Source: Myxococcales bacterium (lineage in GTDB: Bacteria > Myxococcota_A > Polyangia > Polyangiales > Ga0077539). Taken from it: a stretch of DNA of 64,000 nucleotides. The stretch lies in assembly GCA_016792845.1 (NCBI GenBank), contig JAEUKH010000042.1, positions 176,063-240,062 of the forward strand, in the 5' to 3' direction. Under the pieces are notes generated by a model, which was given only the letters and a program-made list of their open reading frames with translations, had not been told where the DNA came from and made no database searches. Positions 1-7,852 of the stretch are shown here, in pieces; position 1 is the stretch's first letter, and each line of letters starts with the position of its first letter. Made by a program: the position numbers and the translations under genes.

Positions 1-1
1 G

Positions 2-697
2 GCGCGTGGTGAGCGTGCCCCGGGCGAGCGCGCTCCGGGCGGCGGTGGCGGCTTCGGCCCCGGCGGCGGCGGTGGCGGCTTCGGCGGCCCCGGCGGCGAG
101 CGACCGCGTCGCGAGGGCGGCTTCCAAGACCGCGGCCCTGCCCCTGACCGCACGCTCTACGTTGGCAACCTCCCCTACGATGCCACGCAAGAAGAGATCG
201 AAGCGCTCTTGAGCGAGCTCGGCGTGCAGCCCGTGCTTCGCGTGCATCTGCCGCTCGATCAAGACGGCCGCAAGCGCGGCTTCGGCTTCGTGACCCTCGG
301 CTCGGCCGAGGTGGCCAACGGCGCGATCGACCTGCTCAAAGAGGCGCACCTTCGCAACCGCCGTTTGATCATCAACCTCGCGCACCCCAAGGGCTCGACC
401 CCTGGCCCGGGTGGCGCCCCCACGGGCGATCGCCCGCCCCGCACCTTCGGCGGCGGCGGCGGCTTCGGTGGTGGCGGTGGCGGCGGCTTCAGCGGCGGCG
501 GCGGCGGCGGTGGTGGCTTCGGCGGCGGCGGCGGCGGCCCTGCACCGGGCAACTTCGGCGGCCGCGGCGGCAACGACCGTCGCAAGAAGCCCGACGAGGG
601 CCGCGGCAACAGCGCGGGGGGCGCCGAAGGGCGCGCCACCAAGTCACGCCGTGACCGCGAAGAGCGCTGGCGCGACAGCGAATTCGACGACGAATAG
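2..697 (+). CDS. RRM-domain RNA-binding protein with Gly-rich linkers (5' partial)
   Basis: The open frame runs from base 2 without a plausible start, so the N-terminus lies outside the window. After a Gly/Phe-rich stretch comes one RNA recognition motif: RNP2 (LYVGNLPYDA, near bases 155-185) and RNP1 (KRGFGFVTL, from base 272). A Gly-rich segment (GGGGGFGGGG type, bases 420-560) and a basic/acidic tail ending SEFDDE follow. This layout matches bacterial cold-shock-type RRM proteins, which bind single-stranded RNA and may act as chaperones. The Gly-rich part upstream of this RRM suggests another RRM or a longer linker before the window. The RRM call is secure; a specific RNA target cannot be inferred. 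Confidence 0.85.
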   Translation, partial: ARGERAPGERAPGGGGGFGPGGGGGGFGGPGGERPRREGGFQDRGPAPDRTLYVGNLPYDATQEEIEALLSELGVQPVLRVHLPLDQDGRKRGFGFVTLGSAEVANGAIDLLKEAHLRNRRLIINLAHPKGSTPGPGGAPTGDRPPRTFGGGGGFGGGGGGGFSGGGGGGGGFGGGGGGPAPGNFGGRGGNDRRKKPDEGRGNSAGGAEGRATKSRRDREERWRDSEFDDE

Positions 698-724
698 CCA
701 GAGACGTGCGACGGGGCCGGGGCC

Positions 725-1522
725 ATGCTACGCGCCCCGGTTGTGATCGAACGCACGCTCACCGCACTCGACCGCCGCGTCGGTCGGTACTTCCCCCAAA
801 ATCTCACAGTTTACCTTGTCGGTCTGATGGCGGTCGCCTGGCTGCTCGATCAGATTTACCCTGGTTTTACGGGCTTTCTCACCTTTGAGCCGGCCCGCGT
901 CGCGCGCGGCGAGGTCTGGCGCCTGTTCACCTTTGTGGTGCTCCCGCCGACCACCCGCCCGGTCTTCCTCTTCTTCTCACTCTGGTGGACGCTCTCGATC
1001 GGCAAGACCGTCTCTGACGCCATGGGTGGCTTTCGGTACACCCTCTTCTGGCTCGTCGGCATGTTGGGCACCTCGCTCTTGTCGGTGTTCGCCGGCGTGC
1101 CCGGCACCAACCAGTTTCTCTTGATGTCGCTGCTCTTGGCCTTCGCGACCCTCTTCCCCGATTACGAAGTGATGTTGTTCTTCGTGCTCAGGGTGCGGGT
1201 GAAATGGCTCGGCCTGATCGAGCTCGGGCTCTTGGCGCTCATCGCCCTCGGCATGAGCGGCTGGCAACGCCTCTTGCCCTTCGTCGCCGTCGGCAACTAC
1301 CTGCTGTTCTTCGGCGGCAACCTCTACGGGCAGCTCCGAAGCCGCGGCGCACGCCCCGACGCGACGACGCGCAAGGTCGCAGACGAAGCCCCACGGCTCC
1401 GACGCTGCACCCGCTGCGGCGTCACCGAAGAAGACCGCAGCGTCGAGTTTCGGGTCTGCACCTGCGAAAAGTGCGGAGGCAAGCCCACCGAGTTCTGCCT
1501 CGCCCACGCCCGCGATCACTGA
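725..1522 (+). CDS. Rhomboid-like membrane protein with C-terminal zinc ribbon, probably not a protease
   Basis: 265 residues with about six hydrophobic segments between residues 25 and 205. The segment GEVWRLFTFVVLPP is typical of the first loop of rhomboid-fold proteins. The catalytic GxSG serine motif and the distal histidine expected of an active rhomboid protease are not visible: the corresponding region reads GVPGTNQF. The tail (about 218-262) carries CTRCG, CTCEKCG and CLAH, a plausible treble-clef or zinc-ribbon module. It was therefore probably recruited as a membrane scaffold or adaptor. It starts 27 bases after the RRM gene and may be co-transcribed. Its stop overlaps the convergent oxidoreductase gene by seven bases. 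Confidence 0.7.
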   Translation: MLRAPVVIERTLTALDRRVGRYFPQNLTVYLVGLMAVAWLLDQIYPGFTGFLTFEPARVARGEVWRLFTFVVLPPTTRPVFLFFSLWWTLSIGKTVSDAMGGFRYTLFWLVGMLGTSLLSVFAGVPGTNQFLLMSLLLAFATLFPDYEVMLFFVLRVRVKWLGLIELGLLALIALGMSGWQRLLPFVAVGNYLLFFGGNLYGQLRSRGARPDATTRKVADEAPRLRRCTRCGVTEEDRSVEFRVCTCEKCGGKPTEFCLAHARDH

Positions 1523-2655
1523 GCGAAACGGCCCGGCGAGAACAGCGTCTCACGCGGCGAAAACATCACCTCGGCGGCGAGCTCGGCGACCTTGTACCCC
1601 ATGCTCATGCCGTGACCCGTAAAGCCGCCCGCGAAATACACGCCGGCGAAGCCCGGCACCGCGCCCACGATGGGCAGGCCATCGGGCGAGAAGCCCATCA
1701 CCCCCGACCATCGGGTCAACACCCGACCGTCGACGCCCAACATCTCGCGGGCGAAGCCTTCGAGCGACGACTGCACCGAGGCCGTGACGCGATCGTCGTA
1801 CCCGACCTCGGTGGCCGCCTCGGGCGTGCGAAAGCCGCCGACCACCACGGCGCCGTCGGCCGCCTGACGAAAATACTCAGAGCCGCGGTTGACGTAATAC
1901 GACCGAGTGAGCGTCACCGAGGGCGCCTCAAGGGCGAGCATCTGCCCGCGCCGCGGGCTCACCCAGGCGGCCGCCGAAGGCACGAGCTGCGCGAGGTAGG
2001 CGTTGGTCGCGACGAGCACCCGTTCAGCACGGTACCGCACCCGACGCGTCACGAGCTCGACCTTCGGGCCCGCGACCTCGAGCGCCAAGACCTCAGCGTC
2101 GGCCTCGACCCGAGCGCGGAGCTTTGACGCCAAAAACGCTAATACTTCTACAGGGTTACAAGCGGCATCGCCGGGGTTGATGAGGGCCCCGAGGGCCCGC
2201 CCTGAGCGCCACACCGGGTCTCGGCCCCCGCGCTCCCAGCCGACCGCGAAGCCGTCTTCTTCGAGCCATGCGCGCGAGCGCTCGAGGTCTTCGAGCTCGT
2301 CGGCGTCGAGGGCCAGAAGCGCCGACGGCACCCGCTGCACCGAGGCGAGCGCCCCGATGCCGTGGGCGTCGAGCGCGGCGAGGTTCTCTTCGGTCAAGCG
2401 CCAGAGCGCCCGCGCCGTGTCGCGACCGTAGAGCCGACACGCTTCGGCATAACACTCCGCCGCCCCGCGCATGAGGAAGCCCGCGTTGCGAACGCTCGCG
2501 CCGCCCCCGAGCCCGGCGCGGTCGAGCAGCACCACCGCGTGCCCCGCCGCTTCGAGGGCCAGCGCCGCCGAGACGCCGCAGATGCCGGCCCCCACCACCA
2601 CGACCTCAGCCTCGCAGACGGGCTGAACGGCACGCATCCACCAGCTCGCGCTCAC
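1516..2655 (-). CDS. FAD-dependent oxidoreductase (DAO / glycine-sarcosine oxidase-like)
   Basis: About 379 residues. The N-terminus has a Rossmann FAD site (VVVVGAGICG, near residues 18-27) followed by the DAO-type GGGASVRNAGFL segment. The C-terminus has GVYFAGGFTGHGMSMG, which closes the FAD pocket in this family. Relatives oxidise amino or imino acids such as glycine, sarcosine or gamma-glutamylputrescine; the substrate here cannot be read from sequence. I chose GTG at 2655 because it overlaps the hutF stop as GTGA and has a GAGGAGG five bases upstream. A later ATG at 2637 would also keep the FAD site. The overlap implies translational coupling to hutF, so an amino-acid catabolic role is likely but not proven. 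Confidence 0.8.
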   Translation of the reverse strand: MSASWWMRAVQPVCEAEVVVVGAGICGVSAALALEAAGHAVVLLDRAGLGGGASVRNAGFLMRGAAECYAEACRLYGRDTARALWRLTEENLAALDAHGIGALASVQRVPSALLALDADELEDLERSRAWLEEDGFAVGWERGGRDPVWRSGRALGALINPGDAACNPVEVLAFLASKLRARVEADAEVLALEVAGPKVELVTRRVRYRAERVLVATNAYLAQLVPSAAAWVSPRRGQMLALEAPSVTLTRSYYVNRGSEYFRQAADGAVVVGGFRTPEAATEVGYDDRVTASVQSSLEGFAREMLGVDGRVLTRWSGVMGFSPDGLPIVGAVPGFAGVYFAGGFTGHGMSMGYKVAELAAEVMFSPRETLFSPGRFAQ

Positions 2656-3830
2656 CGCGCCTCCTCGGGCATCACACACCCCGGGTGCCCCGAGAACACA
2701 AACGCGTCGAGGGCGCGCCCGGCCTCGACCCCGGCCAGGGTCGGATGCGAGAGGTCAACCCGGGTCACGGGCGCCCACGAGGTCTCGGCGGCGGTCACGA
2801 TGGGGCGCCAGCCGCACGCAGCGGCCCCTTCCAGGCTGGCTTCGAGGGCCAGGCCTAGCGCGAGGCTCCGGCCACCCTCGGGCGCCCAGGTGACCCGTCT
2901 ACGCAGCCTGAGGCGCTCGTGCGTCTCTAGGGCCCGCATCTCTTCGATGGGGTCGGTGATGACGTGCGAGTCGACCCCGACGCAGAGCCGCACCCCGGCG
3001 TCGCGGAGCGCCCCGATGTCGGCGAGGCCATCACCGAGGTCGCGCTCGGTGGTCGGGCAGAGGCACGCGAAGCTCGCCGCCTCGCCGAGCAGCCGGGCCT
3101 CGCGCGCCGAGAGGCAGGTCGCGTGCACCGCCACAAAGCGCGCGTCGAGCACCCCCAACTCCGCGAGGAGCTCGACCGGGCGTCGCCCGTGCTCGGCCAC
3201 GCACGCGTCGACCTCACCCTGAACCTCGGCGACGTGCATGTGATAGGGCATCTGTGACGCCGCCGTCGCGTCGTAGAGGGCCTTCAGCCACGCCGCGGGC
3301 ACCGCGCGCACCGAGTGGGGCGCGACCCCGACCCGCACATCGGGGTTCGTGCGCCACCGCGCCGAGAGGTCTTCGACGTCGCGCAGCACCCAATCGGGCG
3401 ACGGGTCAGAGAAGCGCCGCTGCGCGCCTTCGGGCGGCTTCGAGGCGCCCGCGCGCGCGTAGGCGACCCTGAGCAGGGTGATCTTCAAGCCCTCATCGAG
3501 GGCGGCCTCGATCACGCGGTCGGCCAGGAGCGTGCGCTGCGCGTAGGGCACCCCGCCCGCCTGGTGATGAACATAATGAAACTCACCGACGGCCCGAACC
3601 CCGGTGCGCGCGAGCTCGCGAAACGCCTGTCGAGAGAGGGCGTAGATCGACTCCGGGGTGAGCGAGTCGGCCAGGGCGTACATCGCGTCGCGCCAGCTCC
3701 AGAAGGTGCCGGTCTCGTGCGAGGCGCGTTGGGTCTTGCCGCGCAGCGCGCGCTGAAACGCGTGCGAGTGAGCGCTCACAAACCCAGGCAGAACCAAGGT
3801 ATTCTCAGACTCTTCGACGAGCGGCCTCAT
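2652..3830 (-). CDS. hutF: Formimidoylglutamate deiminase, short form
   Basis: 392 residues of the amidohydrolase superfamily. The metal site HSHAFQRALRG near residue 22, FWSWRDAMY, YHMHVAE, VAVHATCL and GVDSHV are in the order expected of HutF. HutF converts N-formimidoyl-L-glutamate to N-formyl-L-glutamate and ammonia in histidine degradation. Typical HutF is near 450 residues. This protein lacks most of the N-terminal beta-sandwich strands and begins about ten residues before LPGFVSAHSH, and no upstream in-frame coding replaces them. No other hut genes are in the window. It is followed by, and coupled to, a DAO-type oxidoreductase. Family assignment is strong; exact substrate is slightly less certain because of the shortened N-terminus. 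Confidence 0.82.
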   Translation of the reverse strand: MRPLVEESENTLVLPGFVSAHSHAFQRALRGKTQRASHETGTFWSWRDAMYALADSLTPESIYALSRQAFRELARTGVRAVGEFHYVHHQAGGVPYAQRTLLADRVIEAALDEGLKITLLRVAYARAGASKPPEGAQRRFSDPSPDWVLRDVEDLSARWRTNPDVRVGVAPHSVRAVPAAWLKALYDATAASQMPYHMHVAEVQGEVDACVAEHGRRPVELLAELGVLDARFVAVHATCLSAREARLLGEAASFACLCPTTERDLGDGLADIGALRDAGVRLCVGVDSHVITDPIEEMRALETHERLRLRRRVTWAPEGGRSLALGLALEASLEGAAACGWRPIVTAAETSWAPVTRVDLSHPTLAGVEAGRALDAFVFSGHPGCVMPEEAR

Positions 3831-3859
3831 GGGGCCGAGGGTACTCGATCTTCGGCCCC
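3831..3859. promoter_or_regulatory. Hairpin directly abutting the hutF start
   Basis: Perfect 8-bp arms GGGGCCGA / TCGGCCCC with a 13-base loop lie between the anti-sigma stop and the hutF ATG. On the hutF strand the 3' arm ends at the base before the ATG, so pairing would occlude the ribosome landing site. There is no T-run, so a simple terminator is unlikely. A role is inference only. Confidence 0.3.
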
Positions 3860-3873
3860 CGACCGAGCGCCAA

Positions 3874-4734
3874 TCAGCGCAGCTCGACGCCCGCCAACAC
3901 CCGCGCGCACTCTTGCGGGGGCATGTCGCTCGCGATGGCGTACCCGACGCCCTGCTGTTCGGTGAGGGTCACCGTGTAACCGTGTGACGAGGTGACCAAC
4001 ACGGGCCGCCCCTGCACCATCGCGCGCTGGAGCACCACGTCGTCGTTGTCAGCGTTGAGGAGCGCCCGCTGCGGCAACACCCCGGCGTCGTAGACGAACA
4101 CCGTCATGCGGCGGCCGCCGACGTCGTAGTAGAGGGCTGCGGCGAGGTGATCGCGCACGTTCGAGATGCGCCCGCCGACCAGCCGCGCGGGCACGCCGTG
4201 AAACAGCACCGGCCGCACGGGGATGTCGAGCTTGCCGCGAAACCACTGCGCGACCTGGGCCGGGTCGCTCGCCTCGACCTCAGACGGCAGCTCGCGGGCG
4301 TGACGCTGCGCCACGTCTTCGACCACCGGGAGGAGCCCTGCCATCATGGGCGTCGGGCCCCGGGCCCCGTCGGCGCCGAAGGGCATGCCTTGCCGCGCCC
4401 GGAGGCCCTGCATCAACACCACGCTCGCCAGCGCCGCGCCGGTGAGGGCGACCCCCAACCCGTGACGCTTGCGCTTCTGCGCTGACACCTCGCGCGCGAC
4501 GTGCTCGTCTTCGGCGTCGAGCGCCGCGAGGACGCGAAACCGAAGCGCCGTCGGCGCGCTCTCTTCTCGCTGCCCCGCGAGCACCTTCTTCAGCGAACGG
4601 ACCGACTCAAGCTCGGCCTTGCACCCCGCGCACCCCGCAAGATGCGCTTCAACATGGACCGCAGCGCTCGGGTCAAGCTCGCCGTCGAGATAGGCGTCGG
4701 TCCAACGCCTGGCTTCGTCGCACCCTGCTGTCAT
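3874..4734 (-). CDS. Zinc-finger transmembrane anti-sigma factor
   Basis: 286 residues. The N-terminus carries C5 and the H31-x3-C35-x2-C38 zinc anti-sigma (ZAS) signature, the part that sequesters ECF sigma factors. A single hydrophobic helix lies near residues 92-110 (LGVALTGAALASVVLM). The outside domain of about 170 residues presumably senses the envelope signal. Its ATG overlaps the stop of the upstream ECF sigma gene (ATGA, 4731-4734), the usual arrangement for a cognate pair. Release of sigma by regulated proteolysis or thiol chemistry is known in the family; which applies here is not visible. Confidence 0.85.
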   Translation of the reverse strand: MTAGCDEARRWTDAYLDGELDPSAAVHVEAHLAGCAGCKAELESVRSLKKVLAGQREESAPTALRFRVLAALDAEDEHVAREVSAQKRKRHGLGVALTGAALASVVLMQGLRARQGMPFGADGARGPTPMMAGLLPVVEDVAQRHARELPSEVEASDPAQVAQWFRGKLDIPVRPVLFHGVPARLVGGRISNVRDHLAAALYYDVGGRRMTVFVYDAGVLPQRALLNADNDDVVLQRAMVQGRPVLVTSSHGYTVTLTEQQGVGYAIASDMPPQECARVLAGVELR

Positions 4735-5363
4735 CCTACCCGCTCCTTACGTCGACGGAAGCCATCCAGCGAGACGACCCGCTCCTCGGCGGCGCTCGGC
4801 GCGGCCTCGGCGCTCGCCGGGACGATCCCGAGCTTTTGCGCCACCGCCCGACGGGCCCGATGCAGCCGCGACATCACCGTCCCCATGGGGCAGTTCATCG
4901 CCTCGGCCACCTCGCGATAGGTCAGACCTTCGACGTCGACGAGAACCAGCACGGTGCGGAAATCTTCCGGGATCTCTTCGAGCACCCGCGCCACCGCACC
5001 TTCGAGGAGCGGCCGCTCGACCATCTTCTCGGGCTCTCGGCTCGGCGCCATGCTCGCCGCGCTCACCCACCCGTCTGCCACCGGATCAACCATCGCCAGA
5101 TTGGCCACGTTGAGCTCAAGGGTACCGCGACGGTGCTTTGAGAAGAACAGATTGGTGAGGATCTTCAGGAGCCAGGCCCTGACGTTGGTGCCCTCTTCGT
5201 AGTTGTCGAAGAAGCGGTACGCCTTCACCACAGCGTCTTGCACGAGGTCGTCAGCGTCGCTCGCGCTGCGGGTCAACCGAAGCGCCGTGCGATGCATCGC
5301 ATCGAGGTGAGGGAGCACTTCGGTCTCAAAGCGCTTTCGGCGCGCATTCTCGTTTCGCTGCAT
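4731..5363 (-). CDS. ECF-family RNA polymerase sigma factor
   Basis: About 210 residues. Region 2 (DADDLVQDAVVKAYRFF, then VRAWLLKILTNLFF) binds core polymerase and the -10 element. Region 4 (IPEDFRTVLVLVDVEGLTY then a helix-turn-helix ending MSRLHRARR) reads the -35 element. The C-terminal extension of about 30 residues (AEAAPSAAEERVVSLDGF) is longer than usual. I chose ATG at 5363 because it starts just before the region 2 helix; the in-frame alternative upstream is a TTG at 5420. The gene is coupled to the downstream anti-sigma gene. Autoregulation is typical for such pairs, but no promoter match can be demonstrated here. Confidence 0.88.
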   Translation of the reverse strand: MQRNENARRKRFETEVLPHLDAMHRTALRLTRSASDADDLVQDAVVKAYRFFDNYEEGTNVRAWLLKILTNLFFSKHRRGTLELNVANLAMVDPVADGWVSAASMAPSREPEKMVERPLLEGAVARVLEEIPEDFRTVLVLVDVEGLTYREVAEAMNCPMGTVMSRLHRARRAVAQKLGIVPASAEAAPSAAEERVVSLDGFRRRKERVG

Positions 5364-5429
5364 GGTCGTGGGGAGCCTTTCGAGTCGCTCCAAGAGAAGC
5401 ACTCCCCTCAACCCGCGCAAGGGGCCGGG

Positions 5430-6074
5430 CTATTCCCCCGGGGTGACATCTCTGTTGCGACCCTGCAACCGCGCGAGCTCGGCTTCGAGGGTGTCGACCC
5501 GCCCTTGGAGCTTCTTGACCTCGCTCTGAAGGCTCGCGATCTGCACCGCGGGGTTGATCCCCTCCCAGAACGTGCGGATCCGGCTGTCGACCTGGTGCTG
5601 CCACTGCTCGACCACCTGGGCCACACGCCGGGTCGGCTCGGCGGCCCCCTCGACGCGGGCCTCGGGCGCGGGCTCAGGCTCGGCCGCGGGCGGCGCCTCG
5701 ACCACGGTCTCTTCGGCCGAGGGCGCGTGCTCGTTGCGGCCGATGAGCTTGCCCATCGGGCTCTCGCGTAGCGACGACATCAACCGCTCGCTCGACGTGT
5801 GGAGCAGGTCTTTGAGCGCCGCGAGGGGGAGGGTGCGCGACTGCTTCCGCTCTTCTTCGTAGAGGATCTGCGCCACGGTCATCCGGGTGAGATCTTCTTT
5901 GGTGTTGTTGTCGATGATGAGAACCTCTTCGCCCTTGCGGAGAAGCTCCGCAATCTGCGGCAACGTCACGTACCGGCTCTCGACGGTGTCATAGAGCTTG
6001 CGGTTGCTGTATCGCTTCACGACTCGGGGAGTCGAGGCAGTCTCGGCAGAAGCAGGGGTCGAAGAGTCGGCCAT
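5430..6074 (-). CDS. PhaR-like polyhydroxyalkanoate synthesis regulator (PHB_acc_N domain)
   Basis: About 214 residues. The N-terminal KRYSNRKLYDTVESRYVTL segment is the hallmark of the PHB_acc_N DNA-binding domain and is followed by IDNNTKEDLTRMTVAQIL. The middle is Pro/Ala/Glu-rich. The C-terminus is a leucine-zipper coiled coil (IASLQSEVKKLQGRVDTLE), suggesting oligomerisation. In PHA producers, PhaR represses phasin genes and binds PHA; no pha biosynthesis genes are in this window. I chose ATG at 6074, which begins 18 residues before the domain; the open frame extends to a GTG at 6161 but adds only low-complexity sequence. Divergent from the next gene over a 221-base gap. Confidence 0.82.
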   Translation of the reverse strand: MADSSTPASAETASTPRVVKRYSNRKLYDTVESRYVTLPQIAELLRKGEEVLIIDNNTKEDLTRMTVAQILYEEERKQSRTLPLAALKDLLHTSSERLMSSLRESPMGKLIGRNEHAPSAEETVVEAPPAAEPEPAPEARVEGAAEPTRRVAQVVEQWQHQVDSRIRTFWEGINPAVQIASLQSEVKKLQGRVDTLEAELARLQGRNRDVTPGE

Positions 6075-6295
6075 CGTCGAGTCCAACGGGTTGAAGGGCG
6101 TGGGGTGGGTCGTGACGCTGGCGCACCCTGCATCGCGGCAACGCGGCGCAGCACTCGACACTGCGTCGCTCTTAGTGCCCCACCTTGTGGGTGGTCAAGT
6201 ACTGCCCGCCTTGTCGTGCCGCTTCGAAGTGTGTGAGATTCTCACGGCGGGGCCGCGACCTGCGGTGCGCGGTCGTTTCCCCGGCAGGAGCCACC

Positions 6296-7063
6296 ATGTC
6301 GGCGAACGACACATTGGTTGAATTGTTATGCAAGCGCGCCACGTCGGTGCTCGACCCGGCGACCCGCGTTCAGCTGTTTCGCTCGCTCGTCGCTGAGGTC
6401 GACAACGAGACTCTGCTGCGCGCGCTCGAAGCGCTCATCGAGCGCTCGGGGCTGCGCGACACCCAGGCCGAGGTGACCTTGCTCGCGGTCTATGTCGCCC
6501 TGGCCTATGACTATGAGCGCCTCGCAGCGCTCACGCGCCCCAGCGCCGAGGGCCCCAGGCTCTCGGGCGAAGAGGGCTGGGTCGATCTCACCCAAGACGC
6601 CGCGGCCCAGGAAGAGGCGCAGCGGGTGCCAGACTACGGCCGCGGTCGCATGCTCTCGCTCGGAGAGCGAAAATCGTTGGCGCGGCGCCCTGAGCGGCGG
6701 CTCCTTGACCGGGTGCTGCGCGACCCTCACCCCGCGGTGATCGCGTTGCTCTTAGCGAACCCGAAGCTCACCGAGGCCGACGTCGTGCGGCTCTGCGCCC
6801 GTCGACCGGGCGTGCCCGAGGTCTTGCTGCGGGTGTTTCAATCGCCCAAGTGGTCGGCGAGCCCGCGGGTGCGCCGCGCCCTCGCGATGAACCCTTTTAC
6901 CCCCGCGCCGATCATGGCCGCGACGGTGCCGCTCCTGGCGCCGGGTGACCTCCGCGAGGTGGCCCACGATGAGCGGGTGACGCCGACGGTGCGGCGGCGC
7001 TGCCTGGAGCTTCTCGCCCGAATGCCGCCCCACCCCGACGACCCCTCGGGTACCCTCCACTGA
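6296..7063 (+). CDS. Conserved hypothetical, possible helical (LRV/HEAT-like) repeat protein
   Basis: 255 residues with no signal peptide or membrane segment. ATG at 6296 is preceded by AGGAG at 6286-6290, which fixes the start; the open frame begins earlier at 6185. The first part (residues 1-90) is a helical bundle rich in Leu and Ala. The second part (from about 120) has degenerate helical repeats containing DPHPAVIALLLANPKLT and SPRVRRALAMNPFTPA, reminiscent of leucine-rich variant or DUF2336-type solenoids. I do not recognise a function. It ends three bases before the HAD gene, so the two are probably one transcript. Confidence 0.7.
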   Translation: MSANDTLVELLCKRATSVLDPATRVQLFRSLVAEVDNETLLRALEALIERSGLRDTQAEVTLLAVYVALAYDYERLAALTRPSAEGPRLSGEEGWVDLTQDAAAQEEAQRVPDYGRGRMLSLGERKSLARRPERRLLDRVLRDPHPAVIALLLANPKLTEADVVRLCARRPGVPEVLLRVFQSPKWSASPRVRRALAMNPFTPAPIMAATVPLLAPGDLREVAHDERVTPTVRRRCLELLARMPPHPDDPSGTLH

Positions 7064-7066
7064 CCG

Positions 7067-7756
7067 ATGGACGCTGTCTTCTTCGACTTCAACGGCGTGC
7101 TCGTCGACGACGAACACCTGCACCTCTCGGGCTTCAACGCCGTGCTCTCAAAGTTCGGGGTTCACCTCGACGCGGCCGAGTACGAAGCGCGGTACATCGG
7201 CTTCGACGACCGCGGCGCCTTCGCGCACGCGCTGCGCGATCACGGGCTCGACTGTGATGCCGCGCAGCTCGCCGCGCTGATCGACGAGAAGGCTGCCTTC
7301 TATGCCGCAGCCGCGGCGCGAGAGCTCTGCGTCTTCGAGGGCGCCGCGAGGCTCTTGCGCGAGGCCGCGGCGCGGGCACCCGTGGCGGTGGTGTCGGGCG
7401 CGCTCCGGGCAGAGATCGTGTTGGGGCTCGGGGTGCTCGGCGCCTCAGGTGCGCCGCGCTGCATCGTCGCGGCCGAAGATGTGAGCGCATGCAAACCCGA
7501 CCCAGAGGGCTACCTCTTGGCGCTCAAGACCCTCCGCGCGCAGGGCCTCTCGCTCGACCCAGCACGGGTGGTGGTGATCGAAGACACCCCCGCGGGGGTC
7601 GCCGCGGGGCGCGCGGCGGGGCTCACGGTGGTGGGCGTCGGGCACAGCGTCGCGCCCGAAAAACTTCGAGCCGCAGGGGCTGTGCAGACCGTGAAACACC
7701 TTCGCGAAATGCACTTTTCGATGCTCGAAGCGGCGGCCGCGACGGTCATCGGTTGA
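7067..7756 (+). CDS. HAD-superfamily hydrolase (beta-phosphoglucomutase/phosphatase-like)
   Basis: 229 residues with the subfamily I cap. Motif I is FFDFNGVLVDDE with nucleophile D7, motif II is VVSGA, motif III K158-like (ACKPDPEGY), and motif IV is VVIEDTPAG. The nearest general class is beta-phosphoglucomutase/CbbY-like phosphatase. Motif I reads DFN instead of the usual DxD, so the acid/base Asp is an Asn (residue 9). Substrate is not inferable. The ATG sits three bases after the preceding stop codon. Confidence 0.82.
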   Translation: MDAVFFDFNGVLVDDEHLHLSGFNAVLSKFGVHLDAAEYEARYIGFDDRGAFAHALRDHGLDCDAAQLAALIDEKAAFYAAAAARELCVFEGAARLLREAAARAPVAVVSGALRAEIVLGLGVLGASGAPRCIVAAEDVSACKPDPEGYLLALKTLRAQGLSLDPARVVVIEDTPAGVAAGRAAGLTVVGVGHSVAPEKLRAAGAVQTVKHLREMHFSMLEAAAATVIG

Positions 7757-7852
7757 CGCGGCTTCGAGCCTCGCCCTACTTTCAAGGCCAGGTGCGTTGC
7801 GCGGGTGTTGGCGCGCCAGAAGTCACTGTCTACCCACCAGTCTGAGGGCGCA

